Shown here piece after piece: positions 1-6,279 of a stretch of DNA of 16,393 nt. The DNA is from a bacterium (GTDB lineage: Bacteria; Patescibacteriota; Minisyncoccia; Phycocordibacterales; UBA918): assembly GCA_027487145.1 (NCBI GenBank), contig JAIYEC010000020.1, positions 1-16,393 on the forward strand, written 5' to 3'. Every line of letters begins with the position of its first letter. The stretch's first letter is position 1. Both the position numbers and the translations under genes were made by a program. Below the pieces are notes generated by a model. The model saw only the letters and a list, made by a program, of their open reading frames with translations, made no database searches and was not told where the DNA came from.

Positions 1-2
1 AC

Positions 3-950
3 ACAGAAGGCAGCAATGTACCTGAAAACTCCCGTGAAATGTATGTATTATTTCGTCATTTTCTTCCTGAAAAAAAAAAAAAAAAAATAGATTTATTTAC
101 TCAAACCGCTTCTGGTAACAATAACGTAATTGATAGTAGAAAGCTCAACTCAACACAAAAGATAAAACTAGCGCTTTCGTTGCAGCCTGCAATTTCAACG
201 CATACCAATACTGGATGGAAGCAAGGTCTGCTTCTTGGTGGGGGTGAGATAACAGCTGCCAGCGAGACTGATTTATACTCGTATACCAATAGTCTTGATT
301 CAAGGAGTCCGAAATATGACTCTGAACATGTCACTGACTATGTACCAGACATTGAAAATATCAGGCAGGTGTTTAAAGCTGCGGTCGAAAATCAGGGTCA
401 AAAAAAAGCTCGGTTGCATAATGAGATTATCGTTAAGCAACCTAAGTTTTCTGCTGTATACATAGAAAATGAAAGTAACTATGGAGAATATGATGAGTAT
501 AATGCAATTAACCATTTTGATACACCAAAGACACGATGGGCTCTGGAGCAATCAATTCTTACTGGGCTACCAGCGGTGGTAATCCTTGAGTCAGGGAAGA
601 TGATTAATATTGCAACAGATGAAGAGGTGACTGTAGAAGATTTGTTAGCTATGCCCGTTGAGTATTCAACTGATGAGCGACTAGAGATGTTTGATGAAAC
701 TATTCAATCAAATGTAAAAGAAAAGGGAACTGTGACTGAAGAAGAGCTCAGCGAGCGGTTTGAGTATTTTGATGCGACAGAAAATATCGATCAGGCGATG
801 GAACAATACAAGAAGCTAAATCGAGAGCTTGCAGAAGCGAAATTACAATGTTTAGAAATGGAACGGAGGGAACGAAATCGTGTCCTTGAAGAAGAGGGCT
901 GGGAAGGTATTGATAGACTTGCGAGAAATAGATTTGGTAAGAATGATTAA
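3..950 (+). CDS. Hypothetical acidic protein, probably cut by the left window edge
   Basis: I do not recognise this family. The frame is open from the first bases of the window. The first ATG inside (position 39) has no Shine-Dalgarno sequence, so the gene probably starts upstream and only its C-terminal ~315 residues are seen; a start at 39 would give 303 aa. There is a Lys run (residues KKKKK) encoded by an 18-base A tract at 70-87. The middle is polar and acidic, with Tyr/Asn-rich stretches. The last ~70 residues, after about residue 230, are strongly charged and look like a coiled coil (many E, R, K and L). No signal peptide or membrane segment is visible in the part seen. It converges with the small minus-strand gene at 962-1291, only 11 bp away. 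It is coding by its length and by sensible residue composition; function is unknown. Confidence 0.7.
   Translation, partial: TEGSNVPENSREMYVLFRHFLPEKKKKKIDLFTQTASGNNNVIDSRKLNSTQKIKLALSLQPAISTHTNTGWKQGLLLGGGEITAASETDLYSYTNSLDSRSPKYDSEHVTDYVPDIENIRQVFKAAVENQGQKKARLHNEIIVKQPKFSAVYIENESNYGEYDEYNAINHFDTPKTRWALEQSILTGLPAVVILESGKMINIATDEEVTVEDLLAMPVEYSTDERLEMFDETIQSNVKEKGTVTEEELSERFEYFDATENIDQAMEQYKKLNRELAEAKLQCLEMERRERNRVLEEEGWEGIDRLARNRFGKND
70..87 (+). repeat. 18-base poly-A tract inside a coding frame
   Basis: Eighteen consecutive A bases, read as Lys codons within the gene at 3-950. Such a run is prone to polymerase slippage and to assembly length errors, so the frame connecting the upstream part of this gene to the rest is uncertain. 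Confidence 0.9.
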
Positions 951-961
951 TAAATCATGAC

Positions 962-1291
962 TTATCTACGCCACCAGCGTTTTTTAGTCTCTAAAGGAGC
1001 AGGGATTGCAGCGAGGGTTTTTCGCACAAATAACGCAAACTCTCTAGGTGTTTGCGGTGGATTGTTTTCAATGTGAGAAATTATTTTGGCAATGAAAATT
1101 TTGGGCGGTAGCTGTGTGCCATTTTTTAGTTTGAACTTATTTTTGAAAAGCTCACTGAGATCATTATTATCTAGGATTAAAGCATATTCTTTGGCTGTTT
1201 TTTCTGCCTCTACAATTAAATCTTCTAGTGGTACTTCCGTGAGCTTTTTGGGCAGGAAGGGAAGTTTCATTTTTTTAAGTCGCTTAAACAT
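962..1291 (-). CDS. Hypothetical small basic protein (109 aa)
   Basis: Function not recognised. The protein begins with a Lys-rich hydrophobic stretch (MFKRLKKMKLPFLPKK) and ends in a basic aromatic tail (KKRWWRR). The middle is predicted helical with alternating charges. There is no clear transmembrane helix or signal peptide. The basic ends suggest a nucleic-acid or membrane-surface contact, but that is a guess. It lies on the same strand as, and 66 bp downstream of, the membrane-anchored gene at 1358-2260, so the two may be cotranscribed. No good ribosome binding site precedes the ATG. Confidence 0.6.
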   Translation of the reverse strand: MFKRLKKMKLPFLPKKLTEVPLEDLIVEAEKTAKEYALILDNNDLSELFKNKFKLKNGTQLPPKIFIAKIISHIENNPPQTPREFALFVRKTLAAIPAPLETKKRWWRR

Positions 1292-1357
1292 ATGTAAAAT
1301 ATGGTGACTGATTATTAGTAGCTATTGTATCAGGCGATTAGGCTAAGAGCAGTGTCT

Positions 1358-2260
1358 CTAGCGTGGAAATTCAGCGAGTAGCTCGTCAGAATGATAGAAG
1401 GTCGCTCCTAATTCACCAAAACTATACGTCTGTCCGCCGATGGTGATAGGAGCGCCGGCAACCTGAGGAGAAGCCTTTGGAACAGAGGCGGAGAATCCAA
1501 GGTTAAACAATGTTACTAATACATCAGGTCGCGCGCTGACATTAAAGCCAGCTTGTTTCCATTGCATTTCAATTTGTTTTAAATATAAAGCGGTATAGAG
1601 GTACGAATAGTAGTGATCTTTTTCGTTTGTTAATCGATTAAAAAGTTCGCTACTTGTATCGCTGGTACTTGATGTGTAGGCAATTAAATCTGAAAAACCA
1701 TCTCCAGGATAAAACGGTGACGTAGAATCAGTCGTGTGTCGCTCAACTTCTTCAGCTGTTTTTTGTTTCATGCCAGACACACCAAGTGAAAACTGTGACA
1801 GGGAGGCTAGAATTTTCAGTGGCTCGAAGTATCGTTTGAATACTTCGCGGTTACTGCTTTCGGCAAAAAAACGAATTTGTTCAGGGGCGACAGCCGCTGC
1901 AATCATCCGGGCAGACACACCGGTTTCAGCAGAAACTCGCGTTATCACAGACTGATCTTTTTGTAAGCCCCCTTTCACGACCTCCCACTGAATCGTCTCG
2001 TTCCAGTTACAAGGATCAGTTTGACTCAAGCCTTCGACACAGCCGTTACTAGCTGGGCCGGTTGGCGTTTTTTCTGTTGAACTACTACTGTCAAATGAAA
2101 TGGTTGGTACCGGTCCGAAGAAAGAATTTCGCTCTTCAATGGTTCCTCGAACGTTTGTAAGACCAAACTGCATGCCAACAAACACTGCACTAAAGGCCAT
2201 ACCGATAAGGGCAAATACTAGAACAATAGCAATACCGATATAGGTGAGTACCTTTTTCAT
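1358..2260 (-). CDS. Membrane-anchored lysozyme/transglycosylase-like protein
   Basis: 300 aa. Residues ~4-30 form one hydrophobic segment after MKK, so the protein is an N-terminally anchored or exported envelope protein. A low-complexity Ser/Thr linker follows, with a Cys pair (about residues 73 and 83, NGC...DPC) that could form a disulphide outside the cell. The rest is helical, with patterns resembling the DUF1402/lysozyme-like group: 'SAETGVSARMIAAAVAPEQ', a stretch 'SLGVSGMKQKTAEEVERH', and a late 'RPDVLVTLFNLGFS' segment typical of goose-lysozyme-fold proteins, where a Tyr/Asn pair closes the active site. The Glu in APEQ (about residue 127) would be the natural catalytic candidate. 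The family assignment rests on motif resemblance only. The likely role is peptidoglycan cleavage or remodelling at the cell surface. It diverges from the gene at 2347. Confidence 0.6.
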   Translation of the reverse strand: MKKVLTYIGIAIVLVFALIGMAFSAVFVGMQFGLTNVRGTIEERNSFFGPVPTISFDSSSSTEKTPTGPASNGCVEGLSQTDPCNWNETIQWEVVKGGLQKDQSVITRVSAETGVSARMIAAAVAPEQIRFFAESSNREVFKRYFEPLKILASLSQFSLGVSGMKQKTAEEVERHTTDSTSPFYPGDGFSDLIAYTSSTSDTSSELFNRLTNEKDHYYSYLYTALYLKQIEMQWKQAGFNVSARPDVLVTLFNLGFSASVPKASPQVAGAPITIGGQTYSFGELGATFYHSDELLAEFPR

Positions 2261-2346
2261 AGCACTAGTATACCGAAAAGAGAGGTGGTCGTCTTGTACT
2301 GAGATGGACTGATATACTTATTACATATCATTAACGTATAAAGCCT

Positions 2347-2724
2347 ATGACAACACAAGAAATTGCTCAGCGCTTAGTAGCTATGAATCGTGAAAATCTC
2401 CATATGGAAATTTATGAAGAACTATACGACCTTGAGAACGTCGTGAGTGTCGAGAATTGGGGTGAAAAAATGGAATCAAAAGGAATTGACGCTATTAAGA
2501 AGAAGGGGGAGATGTGGTTTTCAGCAATTGATGAAATACATGAAATACGTGTGAGTGATCCACTGGTGGCTGACAAAAGTTTTGCGGTGACGTTTTATAT
2601 GGATATAACTCATAAAGAGGGAAATCAACTCGGAGTTCCATCTATGCGTATTGCTACGACTGAGATGGCGGTGTACCACGTGAATGAAGCAGGGAAGATT
2701 TATAAAGAAGAGTTTTTTGGGTAG
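2347..2724 (+). CDS. NTF2/SnoaL-like domain protein
   Basis: 125 aa, a single-domain protein about the usual size of the NTF2-like/SnoaL superfamily. It shows the expected order: an N-terminal helical pair (QEIAQRLVAMNRE... EIYEELYD), the short 'NVVSVENWG' strand, a helix containing 'GIDAIKKKGEMWFSAIDEIHE', then a run of beta strands (FAVTFYMDITHK, MRIATTEMAVYHVN, KIYKEEFF). This fold makes a cone-shaped pocket and is used by enzymes such as ketosteroid isomerase and by many stress or ligand-binding proteins. No specific catalytic set can be assigned here. It is cytoplasmic, with no signal peptide. The next gene starts only 10 bp after its stop, so the two are probably one transcription unit. 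Confidence 0.7.
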   Translation: MTTQEIAQRLVAMNRENLHMEIYEELYDLENVVSVENWGEKMESKGIDAIKKKGEMWFSAIDEIHEIRVSDPLVADKSFAVTFYMDITHKEGNQLGVPSMRIATTEMAVYHVNEAGKIYKEEFFG

Positions 2725-2734
2725 TAAAACACGT

Positions 2735-3655
2735 ATGAGAAATATATTTATATTTGGAATACTGGTATTAATTTTCGCGGCCGGCGCTTTCCTTTGGCAT
2801 GTCACTAGTTCTACTTCAAAATCTGAACAAGAAGAAATAAATACACCCGAGAGGATAACACAGACAACAAATACGACATCAGTAGCTGACCTTGAAGTTG
2901 CCGGTCTCCTAGCGAGTACCCTATCAGAATATGATCCATCGCTTACAGATGATGTAAAGCGTGCGATCTCGCAAAATTACAACGGAGTTCCATTGAGTAC
3001 AGTACCTGGTATACATACTGTTACGGCAAAGGACATATCTTGTGAGTATAGTGAAAAAGAAGATACGCCTAGTACAATTTGTCGTGTAAGTTTTGCTGGG
3101 CAAGATCCCCAGCTTCTCCCTCAAGATAAGTCGAAGGATGTGTACGTTGCTCTAAAGAAAGCAGGTATTGAAGAAGCAAAAAATGGAGACGACCTAGCGA
3201 TGGTAGATACAATCACTGCCGAGTCAGTGGAGTGTACGGTTGATGATAGCAAGATCCAATCTTCACCTGGCGACAATATTCAAGGCTTTAGTTGTACTAT
3301 TCATACAACTCAAAGTATCTCGAGTACTGCGCAGAAGATTAAACGCTATCAGCAATGTGTATTTACTAAACAAGGAGAAGATTACTTTGTATCACCATGT
3401 ACGGTACAGGCTATGGCAGATGGAGTTATCACCGTTGGTGTTTCAGAAAACGATGGGCTACCTGCTAATCCTTTCTTTTACTTAAGCAAGGGTGACGGAG
3501 AGGTTGCGGCAACTGCCAGTTGGAACGAAGCAGAAATTACTCGCACCCGGGCTGATGCACCACTGCCGGGAACCTGGTCTTATCAAGATACCTGTTTTGT
3601 AGGGGAGGATTGGAAACTATGTTTTCCAGAAGATATTTCATCGGTGCTTGAGTAA
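2735..3655 (+). CDS. Single-anchor exported protein with four Cys pairs, function unknown
   Basis: 306 aa from the ATG at 2735. An upstream in-frame ATG at 2684 lies inside the previous gene and would place 17 polar residues before the signal anchor, so I prefer 2735. Residues ~3-22 are a hydrophobic segment (signal anchor or uncleaved signal peptide), followed by a Ser/Thr-rich linker. The remainder is soluble and contains eight Cys arranged as near pairs (SC..TIC, ECT..SCT, QQC..PCT, DTC..LCF), consistent with four disulphides in an extracytoplasmic domain. No enzyme motif was recognised. The neighbouring genes suggest an envelope location; the exact role is unknown. It ends just before the first island site at 3671 and has no obvious terminator of its own. 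Confidence 0.65.
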   Translation: MRNIFIFGILVLIFAAGAFLWHVTSSTSKSEQEEINTPERITQTTNTTSVADLEVAGLLASTLSEYDPSLTDDVKRAISQNYNGVPLSTVPGIHTVTAKDISCEYSEKEDTPSTICRVSFAGQDPQLLPQDKSKDVYVALKKAGIEEAKNGDDLAMVDTITAESVECTVDDSKIQSSPGDNIQGFSCTIHTTQSISSTAQKIKRYQQCVFTKQGEDYFVSPCTVQAMADGVITVGVSENDGLPANPFFYLSKGDGEVAATASWNEAEITRTRADAPLPGTWSYQDTCFVGEDWKLCFPEDISSVLE

Positions 3656-3670
3656 CTACATAAAATATAG

Positions 3671-3699
3671 TGTGAGCTTCTGTAGTGCGAATTGGAACC
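3671..3699 (+). repeat. Island site S1, left copy of a 29-bp direct repeat
   Basis: Twenty-nine bases matching 5048-5076 at 25 positions. The shared right part reads CTGTAGT, one variable base, then CGAATTGGAACC. On the other strand this resembles the T-arm and acceptor end of a tRNA (GGTTC...GTCACA), but in a degenerate form. The core here is TGTGAGCT rather than TGTGACYC. It marks the left edge of the island. Confidence 0.75.
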
Positions 3700-3708
3700 C
3701 GTTTTTGT

Positions 3709-3737
3709 TTGACATTATCATTAAAGAATGGTAATAA
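3709..3737 (+). promoter_or_regulatory. Probable sigma70-type promoter for the cassette gene at 3806
   Basis: A perfect -35 TTGACA (3709-3714), a 17-bp spacer and a weak -10 region TAATAA (3732-3737; one base later gives AATAAA). It lies 10 bp after site S1 and ~70 bp upstream of the start codon, so the cassette seems to carry its own promoter. The -10 match is imperfect. Confidence 0.5.
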
Positions 3738-3805
3738 ATCAGTTAAGTAGATTGTAGTTTTTCTTAAGGATCTACGAGTACATTTCCAATCGAAAGGATC
3801 ATCTG

Positions 3806-4972
3806 ATGAAGGAAAGAACCATCTCCCAGCGCAACCTGCTGGGCGCATTCGTAGGTGGGGTGCTCGGCATCTTGGCCTTCGACTTTCTCAATCCGCTCCT
3901 ACTTCCGGTCGGCGTCTTCACAGGTGTCATCGGCGGCTGGTGGTACCAGGAAATCTGGGGGACCATCATACATGAATTCAAACAAGGCGTGGAGAAGTCT
4001 CGAGCACTGAGCTCTTTCTTGTTCACACCAGTCCGCCGGCTGAGCGAGTGGCGCAAGGAGCTATGGAAAGACAGTGACGGTTGGGGACCTGTACTTTTGC
4101 CCATAGTCGGTTTCCTCGCCTGGATCGTCAGTCCCTTCATCTGGCTACTGCGGCGTCCTGTCGTGATTGTCATGTGGGCGCGGGCGCATCCGGTCAATCG
4201 GGCCTACCTAGTTCGCCTCGCGACGTTGCCACTCTTCTATGCGGCAACTGGTGCGATCGTCGGTTTCTTTGCCCTCCTGCTCATCAGGTCAGCGAATGAT
4301 ATCGACATGAACCACGACGTGCGGAGCATTCCGGTTGTGTTCAGTGGCTTGTTTCTATGCTGCATCAGCATCGTCTCCCTGATGGCGCCGGTGATATTCT
4401 GGTCGAGTAACAGCGATCGGAAACTCGACCAAATGCACAGCTTCTACCGCATTTGGGAGCGCTATTTCTCGATGGGAGTCGTGCGCTTCTACGCCTCGGA
4501 GCTGAAGTTTCTAGTCAAACAGTGGTCTTTGATCACTATCTGGCTTCTGGCGTGCATCGTCTGGTTCTGCGGCCTCGGTGGGGCGTTCCTCATCATCGTC
4601 GCAATTGTGTCGGCCACCATCGGCTTCGTGAAGGGTGTCTACCAGGTCTCAATCAAGGCAGGCCACTGGCTTTGCTTCGGCGCGACCCTGACGACGACCA
4701 TCATCTCGGCGGCGATGTTCCATGGTTCGTTCGGCGATATCCGCGTTCTTTGGGTCGTGGCGTTGCTTACGGGTGTCGCATCGGCTGGCGTGACTGAAGG
4801 TCTGCGGCGTGGTTTTGTCGTGCTCTTCAAGACCTATCGTTCGGCACGAGCCATCGCGCTCGTGCCACTCGGTAAGCAACTTCGGCCCGGCGGTCGCTTG
4901 TTTTGGAGCACCAGCACCAGAATGGGCGATTGGTTCAACCGGTTCCTTTCGGTTCATCCGCAGATGGCCTAA
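3806..4972 (+). CDS. GC-rich polytopic membrane protein, function unknown
   Basis: 388 aa, start supported by AAAGGA about 9 bp upstream of the ATG. Hydrophobic segments occur at about residues 10-48 (one or two), 92-117, 138-162, 172-198, 242-275 (one or two), 285-303 and 313-328, separated by basic or aromatic loops (SEWRKELWKD, RAHPVNR, KTYRSARA). It is an integral inner-membrane protein with perhaps eight helices and no recognised transporter or enzyme motif. Its base composition and codon use are visibly GC-richer than every flanking gene, with long open shadow frames, indicating a foreign origin. It is the only gene between two 29-bp direct repeats (3671 and 5048) and has its own promoter and a strong terminator, so it forms a self-contained cassette. 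Confidence 0.75.
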   Translation: MKERTISQRNLLGAFVGGVLGILAFDFLNPLLLPVGVFTGVIGGWWYQEIWGTIIHEFKQGVEKSRALSSFLFTPVRRLSEWRKELWKDSDGWGPVLLPIVGFLAWIVSPFIWLLRRPVVIVMWARAHPVNRAYLVRLATLPLFYAATGAIVGFFALLLIRSANDIDMNHDVRSIPVVFSGLFLCCISIVSLMAPVIFWSSNSDRKLDQMHSFYRIWERYFSMGVVRFYASELKFLVKQWSLITIWLLACIVWFCGLGGAFLIIVAIVSATIGFVKGVYQVSIKAGHWLCFGATLTTTIISAAMFHGSFGDIRVLWVVALLTGVASAGVTEGLRRGFVVLFKTYRSARAIALVPLGKQLRPGGRLFWSTSTRMGDWFNRFLSVHPQMA

Positions 4973-4994
4973 ACCTACCTTGGTTGGGCAAAAT

Positions 4995-5031
4995 AAAAAG
5001 GGTCGAGCTTCATGCTCGGCCCTTCTTTTTT
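4995..5031 (+). terminator. Rho-independent terminator of the membrane-protein cassette
   Basis: A run of A, then stem GGGTCGAGC (5000-5008), loop TTCAT, stem GCTCGGCCC (5014-5022) with one G-U pair, then TTCTTTTTT. It lies 22 bp after the stop codon of the gene at 3806-4972. Confidence 0.9.
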
Positions 5032-5047
5032 GTTAAGAAAATAATGC

Positions 5048-5076
5048 TGTGACTCTCTGTAGTACGAATTGGAACC
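5048..5076 (+). repeat. Island site S2, right copy of the 29-bp direct repeat
   Basis: Matches 3671-3699 at 25 of 29 bases; here the core is the canonical TGTGACTC. It follows the terminator at 4995-5031 by 16 bp. The preceding bases (TTAAGAAAATA) also precede the site at 6189, so the terminator-site junction is itself conserved between two cassettes. Confidence 0.8.
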
Positions 5077-5082
5077 ATGTAC

Positions 5083-5095
5083 TTAACCAGGTTAA
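5083..5095. promoter_or_regulatory. Small palindrome, possible operator
   Basis: TTAACC-A-GGTTAA, a perfect 6-bp inverted repeat ending 21 bp before the start codon of the gene at 5117. It sits where a repressor or promoter element would be expected, but it may be chance. Confidence 0.3.
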
Positions 5096-5116
5096 ATTTT
5101 CGTGTAAACTTGTTTA

Positions 5117-5761
5117 ATGGCTAAAGGCGACAATATTTTACGGTTTGCTTTTGGTACTCCAGAAGTACCCGGTAGTGCCGTTTGGCGTATCAGTGTTCTT
5201 AAGCGTGGTGATGTCTACATCAACAATGTACCCCAACTTGCTTCAAATGTTCATATCTCGTTGCATGCTTCAGGTAAGTTTCATATGAAATTAGGCGATG
5301 CTAAGTATTACAATCTTGAGCCACCGTTTGTTCAGCAAGATTCGGAGTTTATACATGGACCAATCATATTTTTCGATACTCAACTCAAAAATTTACCCCC
5401 ACTTCCTCCAACAGGTTCTGTTGGAAAAATTAATTGGCTAGGCTGGCCCAAAGACGGACACTTGTTTGCTGTAAGCACACTTTACTGTCGTCCAAAAGTA
5501 AAAATCTTACCTGAAACACATGAGCGAGTTATTACAGGGCCTTTAGTTGTAAAATTGTTTCATGAGACCAAGCATCTCTATGTAGTTCTTGCTGAGAGAG
5601 TGCAAACACAAGAAGAAAGATCAAACGCACTTGATCCTTATAAGAATCTTGAATTCGAAGGTACGTTACCAGATGCTGTGGAATTAATTAGAATTTCCAA
5701 AACTTTTGAAGGAGGGCCTTCTGCTATTGTGATTGATGGTTTTACTACCTCAGTGAAATAA
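5117..5761 (+). CDS. Hypothetical 214-aa cassette protein
   Basis: Function not recognised. The N-terminal third is the most structured-looking part: 'RFAFGTPEVPGSAVWRISV', then 'GDVYINNVPQLASNVHISLH' and 'ASGKFHMKLG', alternating hydrophobic strands that suggest a beta-rich domain. Such 'SxWRI...D(V)Y...HISLHxSG' patterns look familiar from uncharacterised proteins of accessory regions, but I cannot name a family. Pro-rich segments (LPPLPPTG) link it to a second half with 'PLVVKLFHETKHLYVVLAERV'. There is no membrane helix or signal peptide. The AT-rich composition resembles the host background and contrasts with the preceding cassette. It is the only gene between sites S2 (5048) and S3 (5777). 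No Shine-Dalgarno sequence is evident; the ATG follows a short AT-rich leader. Confidence 0.7.
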   Translation: MAKGDNILRFAFGTPEVPGSAVWRISVLKRGDVYINNVPQLASNVHISLHASGKFHMKLGDAKYYNLEPPFVQQDSEFIHGPIIFFDTQLKNLPPLPPTGSVGKINWLGWPKDGHLFAVSTLYCRPKVKILPETHERVITGPLVVKLFHETKHLYVVLAERVQTQEERSNALDPYKNLEFEGTLPDAVELIRISKTFEGGPSAIVIDGFTTSVK

Positions 5762-5774
5762 AATATCAGATGTC

Positions 5775-5798
5775 GCTGTGACCCTACAGGAATCGGTC
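5775..5798 (+). repeat. Island site S3, tRNA-Glu 3'-end-like
   Basis: Reads GCTGTGACCCTACAGG followed by AATCGGTC. The tRNA-Glu 3' end on the same strand reads GACTCTACGGGGAATCGAACC, so GAC(C/T)CTAC, then GGAATCG, is shared. A shorter relative (GTCTACTGGAATCGGTCC) follows at 5826-5843. No full cloverleaf can be drawn, so it is a fragment or a site, not a tRNA gene. Confidence 0.65.
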
Positions 5799-6040
5799 GT
5801 TCCCAAACTCACACCGTTCATTTAAGTCTACTGGAATCGGTCCTTACAGGACCAGTACACCTTTTGGCTATTTCAGTTCATTTCATTCATAAAAAAAAAA
5901 AAAAGGTCTTCGATTCCCCTGCAAACAGTCTCACGGAACGAGGAATCGGTCACGGTAAAAATATCTCCCAGATAATTTTACCTAACTATAATTGTTCGCT
6001 ACGCTCCAATTCTAGTAAGTACTCTCGACCCCGCCTCGGC

Positions 6041-6071
6041 TGTTTTAAGCTCTAGGAATGAGCTTAAAACA
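6041..6071. other. Strong 12-bp hairpin
   Basis: TGTTTTAAGCTC (6041-6052), loop TAGGAAT, GAGCTTAAAACA (6060-6071), a perfect stem flanked by GGC and GCC that extend it past a one-base bulge. There is no T tract on either side, so it is not a standard terminator. It lies between the S3 repeats and the inverted tRNA-end copy and may be a structural part of a recombination site. Confidence 0.6.
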
Positions 6072-6082
6072 TGCCTGCGACT

Positions 6083-6134
6083 TTCGATTCCCCGACACAA
6101 GCAAAGCAGTTTGCTTGCTTAGAGTCACAGCTAT
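6083..6134 (+). repeat. Inverted tRNA-Glu 3'-end copy interrupted by a hairpin (S7)
   Basis: Begins TTCGATTCCCC (6083-6093) and ends GAGTCACA (6122-6129) then GCTAT. In the real tRNA-Glu gene, read 5' to 3', these same blocks are separated only by GTA. Here 28 bases replace GTA, including an 8-bp stem CAAGCAAA/TTTGCTTG with a GCAG loop (6098-6117). Orientation is opposite to all other sites of the island. Confidence 0.65.
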
Positions 6135-6142
6135 TTTCTACA

Positions 6143-6176
6143 AAACAAAAACGCCCTGGATGGGGCGTTTTTGTTT
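6143..6176. terminator. Bidirectional terminator before site S4
   Basis: A perfect 14-bp stem, AAACAAAAACGCCC (6143-6156) and GGGCGTTTTTGTTT (6163-6176), with a TGGATG loop. A-rich and T-rich arms let it work in both directions, so it can also stop transcripts coming from the minus-strand helicase gene that ends at 6280. Confidence 0.85.
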
Positions 6177-6188
6177 AAGAAAATATGC

Positions 6189-6215
6189 TGTGACCCAAAC
6201 CGACACAGAGACCGA
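6189..6215 (+). repeat. Island site S4, left copy of a 27-bp direct repeat
   Basis: Matches 8538-8564 at 25 of 27 bases. Starts TGTGACCC, then CCGACACAGAG is shared exactly. It bounds the helicase cassette on the left and follows the terminator at 6143-6176 with the same TTAAGAAAATA-like junction as at 5048. Confidence 0.8.
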
Positions 6216-6279
6216 CGGGATATAGCTGCCAACTATAAACCGATGAACGACAATGATACAAATGAAGATGATGGGCAGA

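Larger units (their letters stand above)
5762..6279. other. Gene-free segment packed with tRNA-end-like fragments
   Basis: 518 bp without a credible gene. It holds: site S3; three exact copies of GGAATCGGTC (5789, 5833, 5942); a 14-base A run (5891-5904); two copies of TTCGATTCCCC (5909-5919 and 6083-6093), which is the T-loop and 3' T-stem of the tRNA-Glu at 9981-10052; a 12-bp hairpin; an inverted tRNA 3'-end copy; a strong terminator; and site S4. The short open frame at 5864-6055 runs through the A tract and repeats and looks spurious. It is best read as a decayed or empty cassette and a landing ground for repeated recombination. Confidence 0.6.

Noticed and set aside
2684..2734. Earlier ATG for the Cys-rich protein
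   Set aside because: It lies within the preceding gene and puts a polar basic stretch before the signal anchor; the ATG at 2735 gives a normal MRN-hydrophobic start.
4081..4957. Several long shadow frames on both strands of the membrane-protein gene
   Set aside because: They arise from the high GC content of the real gene; their translations are Arg/His/Pro-rich with no hydrophobic or domain pattern.
5775..5860. Possible tRNA gene near site S3
   Set aside because: Only the T-arm and acceptor-like piece is present; no anticodon arm or D-arm can be paired with it.
5864..6055. 63-codon open frame through the A14 run
   Set aside because: It runs across the poly-A tract and several tRNA-like repeats, has no ribosome binding site and no sensible composition.
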